The notes under the pieces were generated by a model, which had not been told where the DNA came from, searched no databases, and was given only the letters and a program-made list of their open reading frames with translations. The position numbers and the translations under genes were made by a program. Shown here one piece after another: positions 50,903 to 60,294 of a DNA stretch of 64,000 nt; position 1 is the stretch's first letter; every line of letters starts with the position of its first letter. The DNA is from Emticicia sp. 21SJ11W-3 (lineage in GTDB: Bacteria; Bacteroidota; Bacteroidia; Cytophagales; Spirosomataceae): NCBI RefSeq assembly GCF_024138715.1, contig NZ_CP092074.1, positions 2,728,001-2,792,000 of the forward strand, written 5' to 3'.

Positions 50903-53620
50903 TTATTCAACAATAACACGCTTGAATATCTGGTAATCTTTGCTTGCAATTCTTACCACATATAAACCTTTTGCCAGGTTTTTCAGGTTCAGGGTTTGGC
51001 GTGTATTTAAATTACCAATATAAAAAGCCAAAGCGTTATTGCCTTTCATATCAAAAAAAGTAACATTAACGTTGGTATAGTCTTTCAGTGTTTCAATATT
51101 CATGAGTCCGTCAACCACGGGATTCGGAAAAACAATAGTACCGTTATCAGCCGGGTCTATTACATAATACAAAGGAGCCGAATACGGAGAGTAACATTTT
51201 AACGATGCCCCTGTATTAACGATATAACTTATTGAGCCCCTTACGGTATAATTACCTGACGACCTGCCTTTGATTATTTTTCCGGTGTCTGATAACCTTA
51301 TGCCATCCTTGACCCATTCAAATTGTGAATCAACTGTGCCTGTGGGCAGGGCTTCCAGTGAATAAGGCCCCGACTTCGTAACCGTAATAGCCTGAGCGTT
51401 AGGTTTTACATCAACCTGTACCTCGTCAGAAGCCGGAGAGATGCAACCGTTTTCATTTCTGGTTTTAACAGAAAACACGCCTGAAGTAGAGGTATTAACG
51501 GTTTGTGCTGCGGCAGAATTATTCCATATATAACCATTAACACTGGTTGATGACGTAAGGATTACACTTGAGCCCTCGCAAAAAGTAGTAGGGCCACTTG
51601 CAAAAATGGTTGGCTTTGCCGGTAGAGGATTTACCTGAACAGCCACAGGTTCAGATACCTGCTGGCATCCAAAAGTGTTAGTGGCAGTTACAGAATAATT
51701 ACCTGTCTGGTTCACAATAATTTCGTACCAGGATGCCCCGGTGCTCCATTGAATGCCTTCACGGACATCAGAAGTAAGTGTTACGCTGGCATCAGCGCAA
51801 AAAACTGTCGGCCCGCTGGCTGTCAGAAAAGGTTTCGCCGGTTTTGGGTTAACCGTTACCGTTAGTTTGCTTGAGGTAGTTTCACAACCGAATTCGTTTT
51901 TAACTTTCAGGGTGTAGTCGCCTGAATTACCAATCGTTATACTTGGTGTATTTTGACCCGTACTCCACAAATTGCCATTTGCTACAGCAGAACGAAGCGT
52001 AACGGTTTTATCCTGACAAAATGTGGTAGGTCCCTCGGCTATAATTCTGGCCTCGGGGTTCGGAAACACCGTAATATTGGTGGCTTCAGATACCGCACTA
52101 CAGCCCAGAAAATTAAATTTAGTTACTGTAAATGAGCCTGCGCTATTTGCAACAATAGATTTGGTATTTACCCCAGTTGACCAGTAGAAGTCTTCGTCAA
52201 CATTAGTTGATAGCCTCACCGCGCCTCCATCACAAAAACTGGTGGCGCTTTCGGGTATAATCAACGGCCTACCGGGTATCAATTCACCTGAATAATTAAT
52301 TCCCTGGGTATAATATACATTACCCAGCGCATCAGTTGCCTTGCCTCTTAAAAAACCATTACCAACAGCTATATTCCGGTTATTGTTGAGGTCAATAGAA
52401 CCGTTGGTCCATTTATAATTGGTGTAGCCATCCTGCATACTTATATTAAGCGGCGCACCGGTATTCTGCACATTGCAGTTTACACTGAAATTTACCTGCG
52501 CAGAAGCCTGAACCGGGGTTGACCGGCTAAAAAAATCAGTATTCAGTTTATCATTCCAGGCATTGGCAAGGTCAATTAATCCCTGCCCGAAAAAATGGAC
52601 GCCGTCAACTCTGGTAGTAATGCCATCGGTTTCGGGGCCTCTGAATACGTTGCTGTAATTAACAATAACTGCTTCCTGTGCAGATAAAATTGTTGGAGAA
52701 GTTGGCCTATCTTTAGTGCGTGACACCTTACTGACAACCCAGCTAAGGTTTTTTCCGCTATCTGTTCTGCTGCGCTGAATCAGGTATTGAAGGGTATTAC
52801 GGTAAACGTCAAAAGCAGTACCTTTATCGCTGTCGGTTTCACCCTGATGCCATAATACCGCCCTGGCACCAAACATATTTACGTAATTGTAAAGCGATTT
52901 ACGAAGGTTGTCGTATGGGTAACCCGGTAATGCATAATTGCCAGAGTAATAATCATAGCCTCTTCCGCCGTCGGCACTTACCTGCCATGATTCAACACTC
53001 ATTGACTCCATGGCCGTATTAAAAAATAACACAGGCACACCCAGTTTAGAAGTAAGCAGGTCGCCCAGCCTGCCCCAACACCATGAACTGCCCCCTAAGG
53101 GAGCTATTTTTGTATTTTCGTCGAGATGACCAATGACAGGATAAGGAACTTCAGGTATCTGGCCGAAAGAGTAGTAATTTGTAACCACATTGACGCGGTC
53201 ATCAGTAGCCGGGGGATTGCCGAAACCTGCGTAACCCATGGCATTAGACTGCCCGGCAATTACAAATACCTCACCTACCCCAACTTTATCTAAAACGGCG
53301 GTTGTTACAATCTGTTGATTTTTAATGCCTCGTACTTCAAGCTGATACCAGCCACCCCACGCAGAAATGCCGCCATTAAAAGTGCCGGTATTAGGATTAA
53401 TGTTTATGGTAGCCCAATCAGTAGACGCGCCACCATTGATGGCTAAAACGCGTACGTCTACCCTGTCGAGTTTCGACTGAAAAGAACCTGCAACAGGAAT
53501 AACCCCTCCGCCAGAACTGTTTCTTTGAAAAACAGCACGGCTCATCGGAAAAGTAATCTGGAGTTGTGCCAAAACACTTGAATTTACAAACAAAAATAAA
53601 ATTACAAGTACTTTCTTCAT
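50903..53620 (-). CDS. Secreted sialate-O-acetylesterase-like protein, T9SS tail (paralogue 2)
   Basis: A 905-residue paralogue. Signal peptide 1-19 (MKKVLVILFLFVNSSVLAQ; ATG at 53620 preferred over one 18 bases upstream). The esterase domain has IAGQSNAMG (Ser125), WHQGETD (257-263) and VDGVHF. Then come about four Ig-like modules (each with FCxxxxVxL, WSTG or WNNS, and a GC), and a T9SS type A tail (VFPNPVVDGLMNIETL, GLYVVRI). It has more Ig modules than its neighbour, so the stalk has expanded or shrunk since duplication. Confidence 0.85.
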   Translation of the reverse strand: MKKVLVILFLFVNSSVLAQLQITFPMSRAVFQRNSSGGGVIPVAGSFQSKLDRVDVRVLAINGGASTDWATININPNTGTFNGGISAWGGWYQLEVRGIKNQQIVTTAVLDKVGVGEVFVIAGQSNAMGYAGFGNPPATDDRVNVVTNYYSFGQIPEVPYPVIGHLDENTKIAPLGGSSWCWGRLGDLLTSKLGVPVLFFNTAMESMSVESWQVSADGGRGYDYYSGNYALPGYPYDNLRKSLYNYVNMFGARAVLWHQGETDSDKGTAFDVYRNTLQYLIQRSRTDSGKNLSWVVSKVSRTKDRPTSPTILSAQEAVIVNYSNVFRGPETDGITTRVDGVHFFGQGLIDLANAWNDKLNTDFFSRSTPVQASAQVNFSVNCNVQNTGAPLNISMQDGYTNYKWTNGSIDLNNNRNIAVGNGFLRGKATDALGNVYYTQGINYSGELIPGRPLIIPESATSFCDGGAVRLSTNVDEDFYWSTGVNTKSIVANSAGSFTVTKFNFLGCSAVSEATNITVFPNPEARIIAEGPTTFCQDKTVTLRSAVANGNLWSTGQNTPSITIGNSGDYTLKVKNEFGCETTSSKLTVTVNPKPAKPFLTASGPTVFCADASVTLTSDVREGIQWSTGASWYEIIVNQTGNYSVTATNTFGCQQVSEPVAVQVNPLPAKPTIFASGPTTFCEGSSVILTSSTSVNGYIWNNSAAAQTVNTSTSGVFSVKTRNENGCISPASDEVQVDVKPNAQAITVTKSGPYSLEALPTGTVDSQFEWVKDGIRLSDTGKIIKGRSSGNYTVRGSISYIVNTGASLKCYSPYSAPLYYVIDPADNGTIVFPNPVVDGLMNIETLKDYTNVNVTFFDMKGNNALAFYIGNLNTRQTLNLKNLAKGLYVVRIASKDYQIFKRVIVE

Positions 53621-53748
53621 GGTTAAATTAAATAGCAAGCGCCTCTGGGGTCTAAAATTTTAAGGGCACACCGCAATGCTTTAATCTTAAAAAAGCTTTT
53701 GCCAATTCAGGAAAAAACTACTCTTTTTATATTACTGGCAGAAGAAAC

Positions 53749-54741
53749 TTATTCTTCGTTCAGATTTTGCCAGATTAAATCTTTTAGCTCGTCGATTCCC
53801 TGGTTAGCCAGAGAAGAGAAAAACACATAAGGTAAATCAAGCGGTATTTTCTTCCTGATTTTGGCCAATTGTTTGTCGTCTATCAACTCAGATTTAGATA
53901 TACCCAGAATACGTTTTTTGTCGAGCAGTTCGGGGTTATACAGTTTTATTTCTTTCAGAAGTGTTTTATACTCTTTCAGGGGGTTTTCGCTATCGGCGGC
54001 TACAAGAAACAGCAAAATCGAGTTACGCTCAATGTGCCGCAAAAAACGCAGGCCAAGACCTTTGCCCTCTGAGGCGCCTTCTATAATACCGGGGATATCT
54101 GCCATAATAAAAGACCTGTAATCTCTGTATGACACCACACCCAGATTAGGCACAATGGTAGTAAAGGGATAATCGGCAATTTCGGGCTTCGCAGCAGAAA
54201 CAACAGACAAAAGTGTTGACTTACCGGCATTAGGGAAACCCACCAGACCTACATCGGCCAGCACTTTCAGTTCTAGTATTATCCATAACTCTTCACCTTC
54301 TTCACCGGGCTGGGCATATTCAGGCGCCTGATTGGTTGAGTTTCTGAAATGGTAATTTCCTAAACCACCCCGGCCACCTGCCAGCAAAACAATTTTTTCG
54401 CCGTCTTGTGTTACCTCACCTAGTATTTCACCGGTTTCGGCATCTCTGGCTACGGTGCCTAATGGCACCTCTATGATTTCATCTTTACCCTGGGCACCGG
54501 CTCTTCTGCCACCTTCACCTGCTACGCCGTGTTCAGCCTTTATGTGCTTACGGTATTTCAGGTGCAGGAGTGTCCAGTGCTGGGCATTTCCTCTAAGAAC
54601 AATATGGCCACCGCGACCGCCGTCTCCGCCGTCCGGCCCGCCATTAGGTACATGCTTTTCTCTTCTAAAATGTTTAGACCCAGCCCCACCATTGCCCGAG
54701 CGGCAATTTATTTTCACATAATCAATAAAATTACTTGTCAT
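53749..54741 (-). CDS. obgE: GTPase ObgE/CgtA
   Basis: Essential ribosome-assembly and stress GTPase. The 330-residue protein has the Gly-rich Obg domain (1-158: [42 protein letters not shown]) and the G domain with [12 protein letters not shown] (P-loop), [10 protein letters not shown] (switch I), [10 protein letters not shown] (G3) and GISKSEL (G4 variant). There is no OCT C-terminal extension, as in many Gram-negatives. Followed by adk upstream on the same strand, 121 bases away. Confidence 0.97.
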   Translation of the reverse strand: MTSNFIDYVKINCRSGNGGAGSKHFRREKHVPNGGPDGGDGGRGGHIVLRGNAQHWTLLHLKYRKHIKAEHGVAGEGGRRAGAQGKDEIIEVPLGTVARDAETGEILGEVTQDGEKIVLLAGGRGGLGNYHFRNSTNQAPEYAQPGEEGEELWIILELKVLADVGLVGFPNAGKSTLLSVVSAAKPEIADYPFTTIVPNLGVVSYRDYRSFIMADIPGIIEGASEGKGLGLRFLRHIERNSILLFLVAADSENPLKEYKTLLKEIKLYNPELLDKKRILGISKSELIDDKQLAKIRKKIPLDLPYVFFSSLANQGIDELKDLIWQNLNEE

Positions 54742-54770
54742 AATCTTTGGGTCGTTTGAACAATTGTATG

Positions 54771-54856
54771 ATTTAGTGAATGAGTAACTGCCTGATTAAA
54801 ACGAGTTAATCTGTGCAACGGCGACAGTAAAATCACCGATTCTCTCACTCACTAAA
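54771..54856. repeat. Intergenic inverted repeat, obgE-adk spacer
   Basis: Left arm ATTTAGTGAATGAG (54771-54784) and right arm CTCACTCACTAAAT (54843-54856) are complementary at 13 of 14 positions. The same motif family occurs in the nuoB-nuoC spacer. Confidence 0.55.
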
Positions 54857-54862
54857 TGGTTT

Positions 54863-55441
54863 TCAATGAACCATTGCGGAGTCAATTGCTTCGCAAATGG
54901 CACCGAATATGGCTTCTATTTCACCAATACCGTTCACTTTTACCACTTTGCCTTGTTGCTGATAGAACGGCAGCACGTGGATAGTCTTGGTAAAATATTC
55001 GTCTATGCGTTTTAATAATTTATCTTCGTCGTCATCGGCTCTGCCGCTTACCTTCTTTCTTTCGGCAATGCGGTTTTTAATTTCTGCCTCTGTTACGTCC
55101 AGCTGCAAAACCAGGTCTATCTTTTCTCCTTTACCCTCCAGGAATTTATCAAGCGCTTCGGCCTGATTAACCGTACGAGGGAAACCATCAAAAATAAAGC
55201 CGCTGGCATCTGGGTTACGTTGTACCTCTTCTTCCAGCATATCAATGGTGATAGAATCAGGCACCAGCAATCCGTCGGCCAATATCTGCTTTACACGTTT
55301 CCCAAGCTCGGTATCCTGGCTGATATGCATTCTGAACATATCGCCTGTTGAAATATGAGCTAGCTTGTATTTGTTAATAATCTTAGCTGATTGTGTGCCT
55401 TTTCCGGCACCGGGAGGTCCAAAAATTACAAGATTAAACAT
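54863..55441 (-). CDS. adk: Adenylate kinase
   Basis: Phosphoryl transfer between ATP and AMP. The 192-residue protein begins FNLVIFGPPGAGKGTQSAKI (P-loop), has the AMP-site STGDMFR and DGFPRT, and a short-lid form (no zinc-lid insert), as usual in Bacteroidota. A -7 box lies 57 bases upstream. Confidence 0.97.
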   Translation of the reverse strand: MFNLVIFGPPGAGKGTQSAKIINKYKLAHISTGDMFRMHISQDTELGKRVKQILADGLLVPDSITIDMLEEEVQRNPDASGFIFDGFPRTVNQAEALDKFLEGKGEKIDLVLQLDVTEAEIKNRIAERKKVSGRADDDEDKLLKRIDEYFTKTIHVLPFYQQQGKVVKVNGIGEIEAIFGAICEAIDSAMVH

Positions 55442-55497
55442 AGATAAAATTAATGGTCATAACTGTCCCTTTCAGGTTTGTGTAAAGAGCAGGACGA

Positions 55498-55505
55498 CAA
55501 AAATA
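55498..55505 (-). promoter_or_regulatory. -7 promoter box for adk
   Basis: TATTTTTG on the minus strand matches TAnnTTTG, 57 bases before the adk ATG. Confidence 0.45.
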
Positions 55506-55560
55506 AAATCAAATTTTGTAAGATGCACATTTTCAATGCAAATAATTTGAAACCGATAAA

Positions 55561-55604
55561 AAAATGAGGCCCGCTTCTGACAGAAACGAGCCTCATTTTT
55601 TTAC
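55561..55604 (-). terminator. Terminator after the TPR gene
   Basis: AAAATGAGGC and GCCTCATTTT pair in a 10-bp stem with a partly paired loop, T-rich on the minus side. It separates the TPR gene from adk. Confidence 0.85.
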
Positions 55605-55618
55605 TTTATTTTAGATCA

Positions 55619-57340
55619 TCATCCTTTCGGACCCCCATTTGCAGGGTTATTGTTGGCCGGCGCGGCTGTTCCAGCCGGAGCAGCAGTACCATTACCACCA
55701 TTAATAATTTCAAGAACTTTTATAGCCTGCTGATTGGTTGGGTCGTAGATTAACACCAGGTTCATGTACTCTTTTGCCTTGGTTGTGTCTTTATCAAGCA
55801 AAAGAGCCTTTGTACCTAAATAACCATAAGCCTCAGCCAGGTATCTTTTTGTATTATCTTTCACTTTGTCAGCCTCTGGCACTAATGAAATGTATTTTTC
55901 ATAAACTTTGGCAGCCGAGAAAGTTGAGTCGTTCGGATTTGCATATTGTTTTGCACGTGCTTTGATAATATAAGGTACCAACCAGGTATCACGATACAAT
56001 TCAATTGTTTTAGACAAAGCTGAGTCTGCTTTCACATATTCTTTTGAACGCATGTAGGCGTCAGCAAGATTATAATAATCCGGCGCTCCTGCTTTTTTAG
56101 AAGCTGCAATTGATTTCTCTAAAGTCTGAGCCAGTTTATCCCATCTTTTAGCGGCTTTATAAACATTGGCTATATCGTTCAGATAATTTGAAGTGGTATC
56201 GCCCATTTCTATAGCCTTTTGCATGCTCAGGATACCCAAAGAGTCGTTCAGAGCTTTGTTTGCATCATCTTTAATACAGATATAACCTTTACCGATTGTA
56301 CCGTAATCAGATGGCAGATGGCGATCTTTTGGAGCCTTGTTTAAAAACTCCTGGATATTTTTGATACCCTCGGCACACTCTCCTTTTTCAACTTGCGTAT
56401 AACCTCTCAAACGGTATTTAACAGGGTCCTGAATTTTATCGAAGATAGAATTCAATACGTTTGTAGCTCCATCATAATCTTTAACTGTAAACGCCAGTTT
56501 TACGTAGTTAAGTTTAGAAGCATCTGAAGCCTCACTTTTCTCAAGATACAATTTGGCGTTTTTAGCAGCCAGGTCATATTTACCGAAAACGGTATAAAGG
56601 TTACCTAAATATCTGTAAGCTGGTGCATGGTCCGGGTCAGCAGTGATAGCCTCAGTAAATTCTTTTTGTGCTGAAGGATAACTTTTACCCTGAAACCATA
56701 CTCTACCCATTTCTGTGTGAATAATAGCTGCTTTCTGGCCCATTCCCAGCGCGTTTTCAAGGGCTGTCATGGCTGGGCCACCATCGTTTTTCAATAAAAA
56801 TGCTTTTGCAAGCGCAATGTAATAATCAGGGTTGTTTTTTACTTTCAGCAGGTCAAGACCAGCCTGAATATTCAACACAGCTTCGGCAGGGTCGTTCAGT
56901 TTCGGATTATCAGAAATGGCATACGCATCTCCGATTCTGAATAAAACTTCAGCGTTTTTATTTTTTGTATCTTTTTTAATTAAATCAAAGTCAGCTTTTG
57001 CACCTGCTTTATCGCCAGACAATAATTTAACTGCACCTAAACCTACGCGGTTCAGAGGATCAGGTCTTTTATCAACGGCTGTTCCTTTAGTAAAAGCATC
57101 TTTAGCTTTTTCCAGGTCTGGCTCAGGCAAGTTAAGATAATAGTAACCCTGATAAAAATAATTTTCTGCCGTTGGAGCAGAGCTTACCAGTTGATTGAAA
57201 ATAGTTCCTGCAGCGTTGTAGCGCTCGGCCTCCAAATTTCTCAATCCGTCCTGCACTGTTTGTGCCAAGGTGTGGAACGACAACGCCAGCACCGCAACTG
57301 CTGATACTGACAAAGATCTCAAAATCTTGTTCATTTTCAC
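55619..57340 (-). CDS. Secreted TPR-repeat protein linked to TonB cluster
   Basis: A 573-residue exported protein. Signal peptide about 1-26 (SVSAVAVLALSFHTLA, then Q). The mature part is about ten tetratricopeptide units (for example AENYFYQGYYYLNLPEPDLEKA, APAYRYLGNLYTVFGKYDLAAK), and the tail is low-complexity Ala/Pro/Asn/Gly. It lies downstream of the phosphate-binding-like lipoprotein. TPR repeats mediate protein contacts, so a periplasmic scaffold role in the TonB-driven system is inferred. A -7 box at 57385-57392 may drive it separately. Confidence 0.85.
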   Translation of the reverse strand: MKMNKILRSLSVSAVAVLALSFHTLAQTVQDGLRNLEAERYNAAGTIFNQLVSSAPTAENYFYQGYYYLNLPEPDLEKAKDAFTKGTAVDKRPDPLNRVGLGAVKLLSGDKAGAKADFDLIKKDTKNKNAEVLFRIGDAYAISDNPKLNDPAEAVLNIQAGLDLLKVKNNPDYYIALAKAFLLKNDGGPAMTALENALGMGQKAAIIHTEMGRVWFQGKSYPSAQKEFTEAITADPDHAPAYRYLGNLYTVFGKYDLAAKNAKLYLEKSEASDASKLNYVKLAFTVKDYDGATNVLNSIFDKIQDPVKYRLRGYTQVEKGECAEGIKNIQEFLNKAPKDRHLPSDYGTIGKGYICIKDDANKALNDSLGILSMQKAIEMGDTTSNYLNDIANVYKAAKRWDKLAQTLEKSIAASKKAGAPDYYNLADAYMRSKEYVKADSALSKTIELYRDTWLVPYIIKARAKQYANPNDSTFSAAKVYEKYISLVPEADKVKDNTKRYLAEAYGYLGTKALLLDKDTTKAKEYMNLVLIYDPTNQQAIKVLEIINGGNGTAAPAGTAAPANNNPANGGPKG

Positions 57341-57384
57341 TCTGAAGTTAGGTTTACGATTCTTTGTATTAAAAAAACATTAAG

Positions 57385-57392
57385 CAAAATTA
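57385..57392 (-). promoter_or_regulatory. -7 promoter box for the TPR gene
   Basis: TAATTTTG on the minus strand matches TAnnTTTG, 45 bases before the ATG at 57340. Confidence 0.45.
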
Positions 57393-57561
57393 AAAAACAA
57401 TTCCGATACAGAAAAAAATTTGTTCATATCGGGCAATACTTTTTAAATCTTTTGCTATTGATGATTAAGACAAAATCTTGTATTTAAGGTTTATTAATAA
57501 TTTGTTAATGCTGATTTGTCTGAATCCCTGATTGTAAAACAAAAAAAATACCGGCAGGGTT

Positions 57562-58461
57562 CTATTTGGGCTGTTCTCTGCTGATGACCACCCCTTTTGG
57601 ATAGACATAATAGGGTATTAATCCTGACTTTTCAACCACCAGCTGGCCTATCTGGGCACAGCAAAAACGGGTAAATGCTTTGGTTAAACCGAAGTGATCC
57701 ATTGTGTGCAGATAAACGCGTCTTTCAAGCGGATATTTCCTGGCACGAAGCGATTCAGTTGTTGGCTTATAATAATCAGCGGCAGCCGGGCTATCTGAAA
57801 CCGAAACCCCAAGCACCTTAATACTAGATATAAAAACCCTGCTGTTCTGGTCGTCAAGGTCGCTAATCCAGTTACCACCAATGATACCAATAGCCTTTGG
57901 ATTCTTCTTAATATATTCTATTACATCTTTATTGCCATTGGCAGCAAAGATATTGGCACGGTTCATATCTTTTATCTGTAATTTCTGCATCATGTAATTC
58001 AGGTTGCTTGAATTACTGTTATCAAAAACCAGTTTATAATCTGAATGCGCCTTTCCGTCAAAAATATCTTTCAGCTCTTTCAGCGAAATATTTTCAATCG
58101 GGTTTTCAGGGTTAACAATCAAAGCCACACCATCAAGCGCCATTTTTGCAGGCAGGTAGGCTATTTTCTTCGATGCAAAAAAAGACTGCTCATTTTGCGT
58201 TGCTTCACGGGTTGTAACAGCAATATCAACTGAATCACTTAACATCAACGACATTGCCTTTTGCTCGGGCATATATCTGACATGTAAAATGGCTTTCGGA
58301 TAATGTGCATTGTAAGCCATAACCTGGGCATCAATAATAGGTTTAAGTGATTCGTCGGCTGCAATTGTTATTTCCCCATCGTTTGGTAAATCCGGCTTGT
58401 CGGGTTTAGAACACCGCAAAAAAAGCAAAGCGCAGATAACCAAGAGAATTAACTTCCTCAT
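57562..58461 (-). CDS. PstS-like substrate-binding lipoprotein
   Basis: A 299-residue lipoprotein (hydrophobic lead ending FLRC, Cys17) with the periplasmic-binding fold of phosphate-type proteins: EITIAADESLKPIIDAQVMAY, SVDIAVTTREATQNE, ALIVNPENPIENISLKELKDIF and GIIGGNWISD. There is no pstC/A/B nearby. The location behind tonB suggests a different role from classical Pst uptake. The usual phosphate-contact Ser/Thr-rich loop (TGSS type) is replaced by NSNSSNLNYM, so phosphate may not be the ligand. Confidence 0.82.
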   Translation of the reverse strand: MRKLILLVICALLFLRCSKPDKPDLPNDGEITIAADESLKPIIDAQVMAYNAHYPKAILHVRYMPEQKAMSLMLSDSVDIAVTTREATQNEQSFFASKKIAYLPAKMALDGVALIVNPENPIENISLKELKDIFDGKAHSDYKLVFDNSNSSNLNYMMQKLQIKDMNRANIFAANGNKDVIEYIKKNPKAIGIIGGNWISDLDDQNSRVFISSIKVLGVSVSDSPAAADYYKPTTESLRARKYPLERRVYLHTMDHFGLTKAFTRFCCAQIGQLVVEKSGLIPYYVYPKGVVISREQPK

Positions 58462-58560
58462 TGTAGTAATTCTATTATAGTTTAAGTTTGAACAACGTAA
58501 AAATACTATATAGGCAACGAAAAAAAAATAATAGACAAAATATTATTAAAAAATAATTAA

Positions 58561-58600
58561 AAAAACATGCCACCCTGTTACACAAAGTGGCATGTTTTTA
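58561..58600 (-). terminator. Terminator between the 80-aa gene and pstS-like gene
   Basis: AAAAACATGCCAC and GTGGCATGTTTTT form a perfect 13-bp stem around a 13-base loop. It probably ends most exbB-to-80-aa transcripts. Confidence 0.85.
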
Positions 58601-58610
58601 AAGAAAAAAA

Positions 58611-58853
58611 TCAGTCATTCATCGTGTCTTTGATTGACAGGTAGGCTCTGTATGCTCTGAAAATACCATAGGCTATCAACAAAGCGCCCATTGCATAAGC
58701 GAGCGTATCTGAAAGCGGCACCATCAACCATTTCAACTTAATTACAAAGTATCCTAAAACCATGTAAACCAGGGCAAATAAGCCCATTGACAATTGTAAG
58801 ACCCTTTGAAATACCTGACGCTGCTTATCTGATGAATTACGTCGTGCTGCCAT
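58611..58853 (-). CDS. Small membrane protein in TonB operon (80 aa)
   Basis: Not recognised by function. The 80-residue product has a basic N-terminus (MAARRNSSDKQRQ), two spans (about 20-42 and 48-68) and a polar end. Its ATG lies two bases after the tonB stop, so it is tightly coupled to tonB. It is likely an accessory of the Ton motor or of the binding-protein system; no further claim. Confidence 0.75.
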   Translation of the reverse strand: MAARRNSSDKQRQVFQRVLQLSMGLFALVYMVLGYFVIKLKWLMVPLSDTLAYAMGALLIAYGIFRAYRAYLSIKDTMND

Positions 58854-58855
58854 TA

Positions 58856-59683
58856 TTACTCAAGTTGGAAATTGATCGGCATGGTAAAGAATACACGCAC
58901 GCTACGACCATTTTGTTTACCCGGATTCCATTTTGGCATCGACTTAATAACTCTTATTGCCTCTTCGTCGCAACCAAAACCAATACCTTTCAGAACTTGT
59001 ACGTCGCCGATACGTCCGTCTTTTTCAACAACGAACTTAGCAAATACTCTACCTGAAACGTTGGCTCTTTGAGCTTGAGACGGATATTTAAGGTTTTTAC
59101 CAATGAAGGTATACATCTCTTTAAGACCGCCCGGAAACTCCGGTTGTTGTTCAACCGTGGTGAAGATTTCATCTTCTTTCGGTTGAGCGATTTCAGCTGG
59201 TTTAGGCGCTTCTACCGGTGGAGGTGCCGCTGCAACTTCTTCAGTTTCAACACCTTCTTTGTTCACGTTAGAAATAACCTTATTTTCAACCTCTTCCACT
59301 TTTGGTGGTGGTTCTTCGTTCTTTACTTCTTCATCGGCCTTTGGTTCAGGCGGAATGAACTTAATTTGCGCTATCTCCTGCTTTGGTGGTTCAGGCTCTT
59401 GCGGCGGAGGCGGAATATCAGGCTTTTTCTCTTCCTGTTTTTCTTCCTTTAACTTAGAGAGGTCAATTTCAACGGTTTGAAGTTCTTCTTCTTTATTACC
59501 GCCAAATTTATTAACACTCCATGCCGCTAACAATGCTCCACCAAATATACCAATACCAATAACAGAAGCTTTGGTAAGGTATCTTGAGTAGTTCTTCCTT
59601 AGTGAATATGCACCGTATTCCTTGTTACGGCCTTCGAATACAATTTCATCTAAGGTGATGTTACTAGCATTTTTTGCTTCCAT
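58856..59683 (-). CDS. tonB: TonB-type energy transducer
   Basis: Links the ExbB-ExbD motor to outer-membrane receptors. The 275-residue protein has a cytoplasmic lead (ASNITLDEIVFEGRNKEYGAY), one span (about 36-57), a Pro/Glu/Lys-rich periplasmic arm (70-150) and the TonB C-terminal domain (about 190-275: EFPGGLKEMYTFIGKNLKYPSQAQ, VSGRVFAKFVVEKDGRIGDVQV). Preceded by two exbD genes. Confidence 0.93.
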   Translation of the reverse strand: MEAKNASNITLDEIVFEGRNKEYGAYSLRKNYSRYLTKASVIGIGIFGGALLAAWSVNKFGGNKEEELQTVEIDLSKLKEEKQEEKKPDIPPPPQEPEPPKQEIAQIKFIPPEPKADEEVKNEEPPPKVEEVENKVISNVNKEGVETEEVAAAPPPVEAPKPAEIAQPKEDEIFTTVEQQPEFPGGLKEMYTFIGKNLKYPSQAQRANVSGRVFAKFVVEKDGRIGDVQVLKGIGFGCDEEAIRVIKSMPKWNPGKQNGRSVRVFFTMPINFQLE

Positions 59684-59711
59684 TGATTTGTTTGTTTTTT
59701 CCTTAGATTAC

Positions 59712-60260
59712 TTATTTTTTAGGTTCTGCCAGCTTTTGGTCAAGCAATTCCTTCTCTTTCGGAGCCAAATCAACAATTGCGTAGCGGTCTGACTTCGTAA
59801 TTGCCATTTCGTCCAAAATATCTACAGTATTCTTCCAGTTAGCTTCATCACTTGGCTTGATGATAACAGTAAACTTGTTTACATCAAGCGCATTGGCTTT
59901 CTTAACTAATACAGCTTTTCTGATACCTTCGGCAGAGTAATCTGTTTCGGTAATATCTGCTACGGTTAATTCCGGAAGAGGCTTCTGATACCAAAATACT
60001 CTGTCATCTTTCCCCATCAAAACGGTAATGGTGTTGGTTACCTTTACCTCTGGTGGTGGCGGATCATCAGGCTTTGGTTTATCAGGCATGTTCAGCTTCA
60101 TCATGTTGGGCTTGCCGAATGTAGTGGTATACATAAAGAAAGTAATCAACAGGAAGCCCAAGTCCACCATCGGTGTCATATCAGGTTTACCACCTGCTTT
60201 CTTGGACCGTACCTTATCGCCTTTCTTACCACCACCACCGGACTCCTGTATTTCTGCCAT
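59712..60260 (-). CDS. exbD: ExbD/TolR family protein (second copy)
   Basis: Proton-motor subunit. The 182-residue protein has one span with the essential Asp in PDMTPMVDLGFLLITFFMYT (Asp in MVDLG), then a Pro-rich and a beta-alpha periplasmic domain. It differs from its neighbour mainly in the periplasmic part, which suggests a heteromeric ExbD pair. Confidence 0.92.
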   Translation of the reverse strand: MAEIQESGGGGKKGDKVRSKKAGGKPDMTPMVDLGFLLITFFMYTTTFGKPNMMKLNMPDKPKPDDPPPPEVKVTNTITVLMGKDDRVFWYQKPLPELTVADITETDYSAEGIRKAVLVKKANALDVNKFTVIIKPSDEANWKNTVDILDEMAITKSDRYAIVDLAPKEKELLDQKLAEPKK

Positions 60261-60294
60261 TTTATATCTGGTAATTTAAGGGTTCGAAAATTTA

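Noticed and set aside
57562-58461. Classical phosphate ABC uptake (Pst) locus
   Set aside because: No pstC, pstA, pstB or phoU nearby and the usual phosphate-loop motif is not visible.
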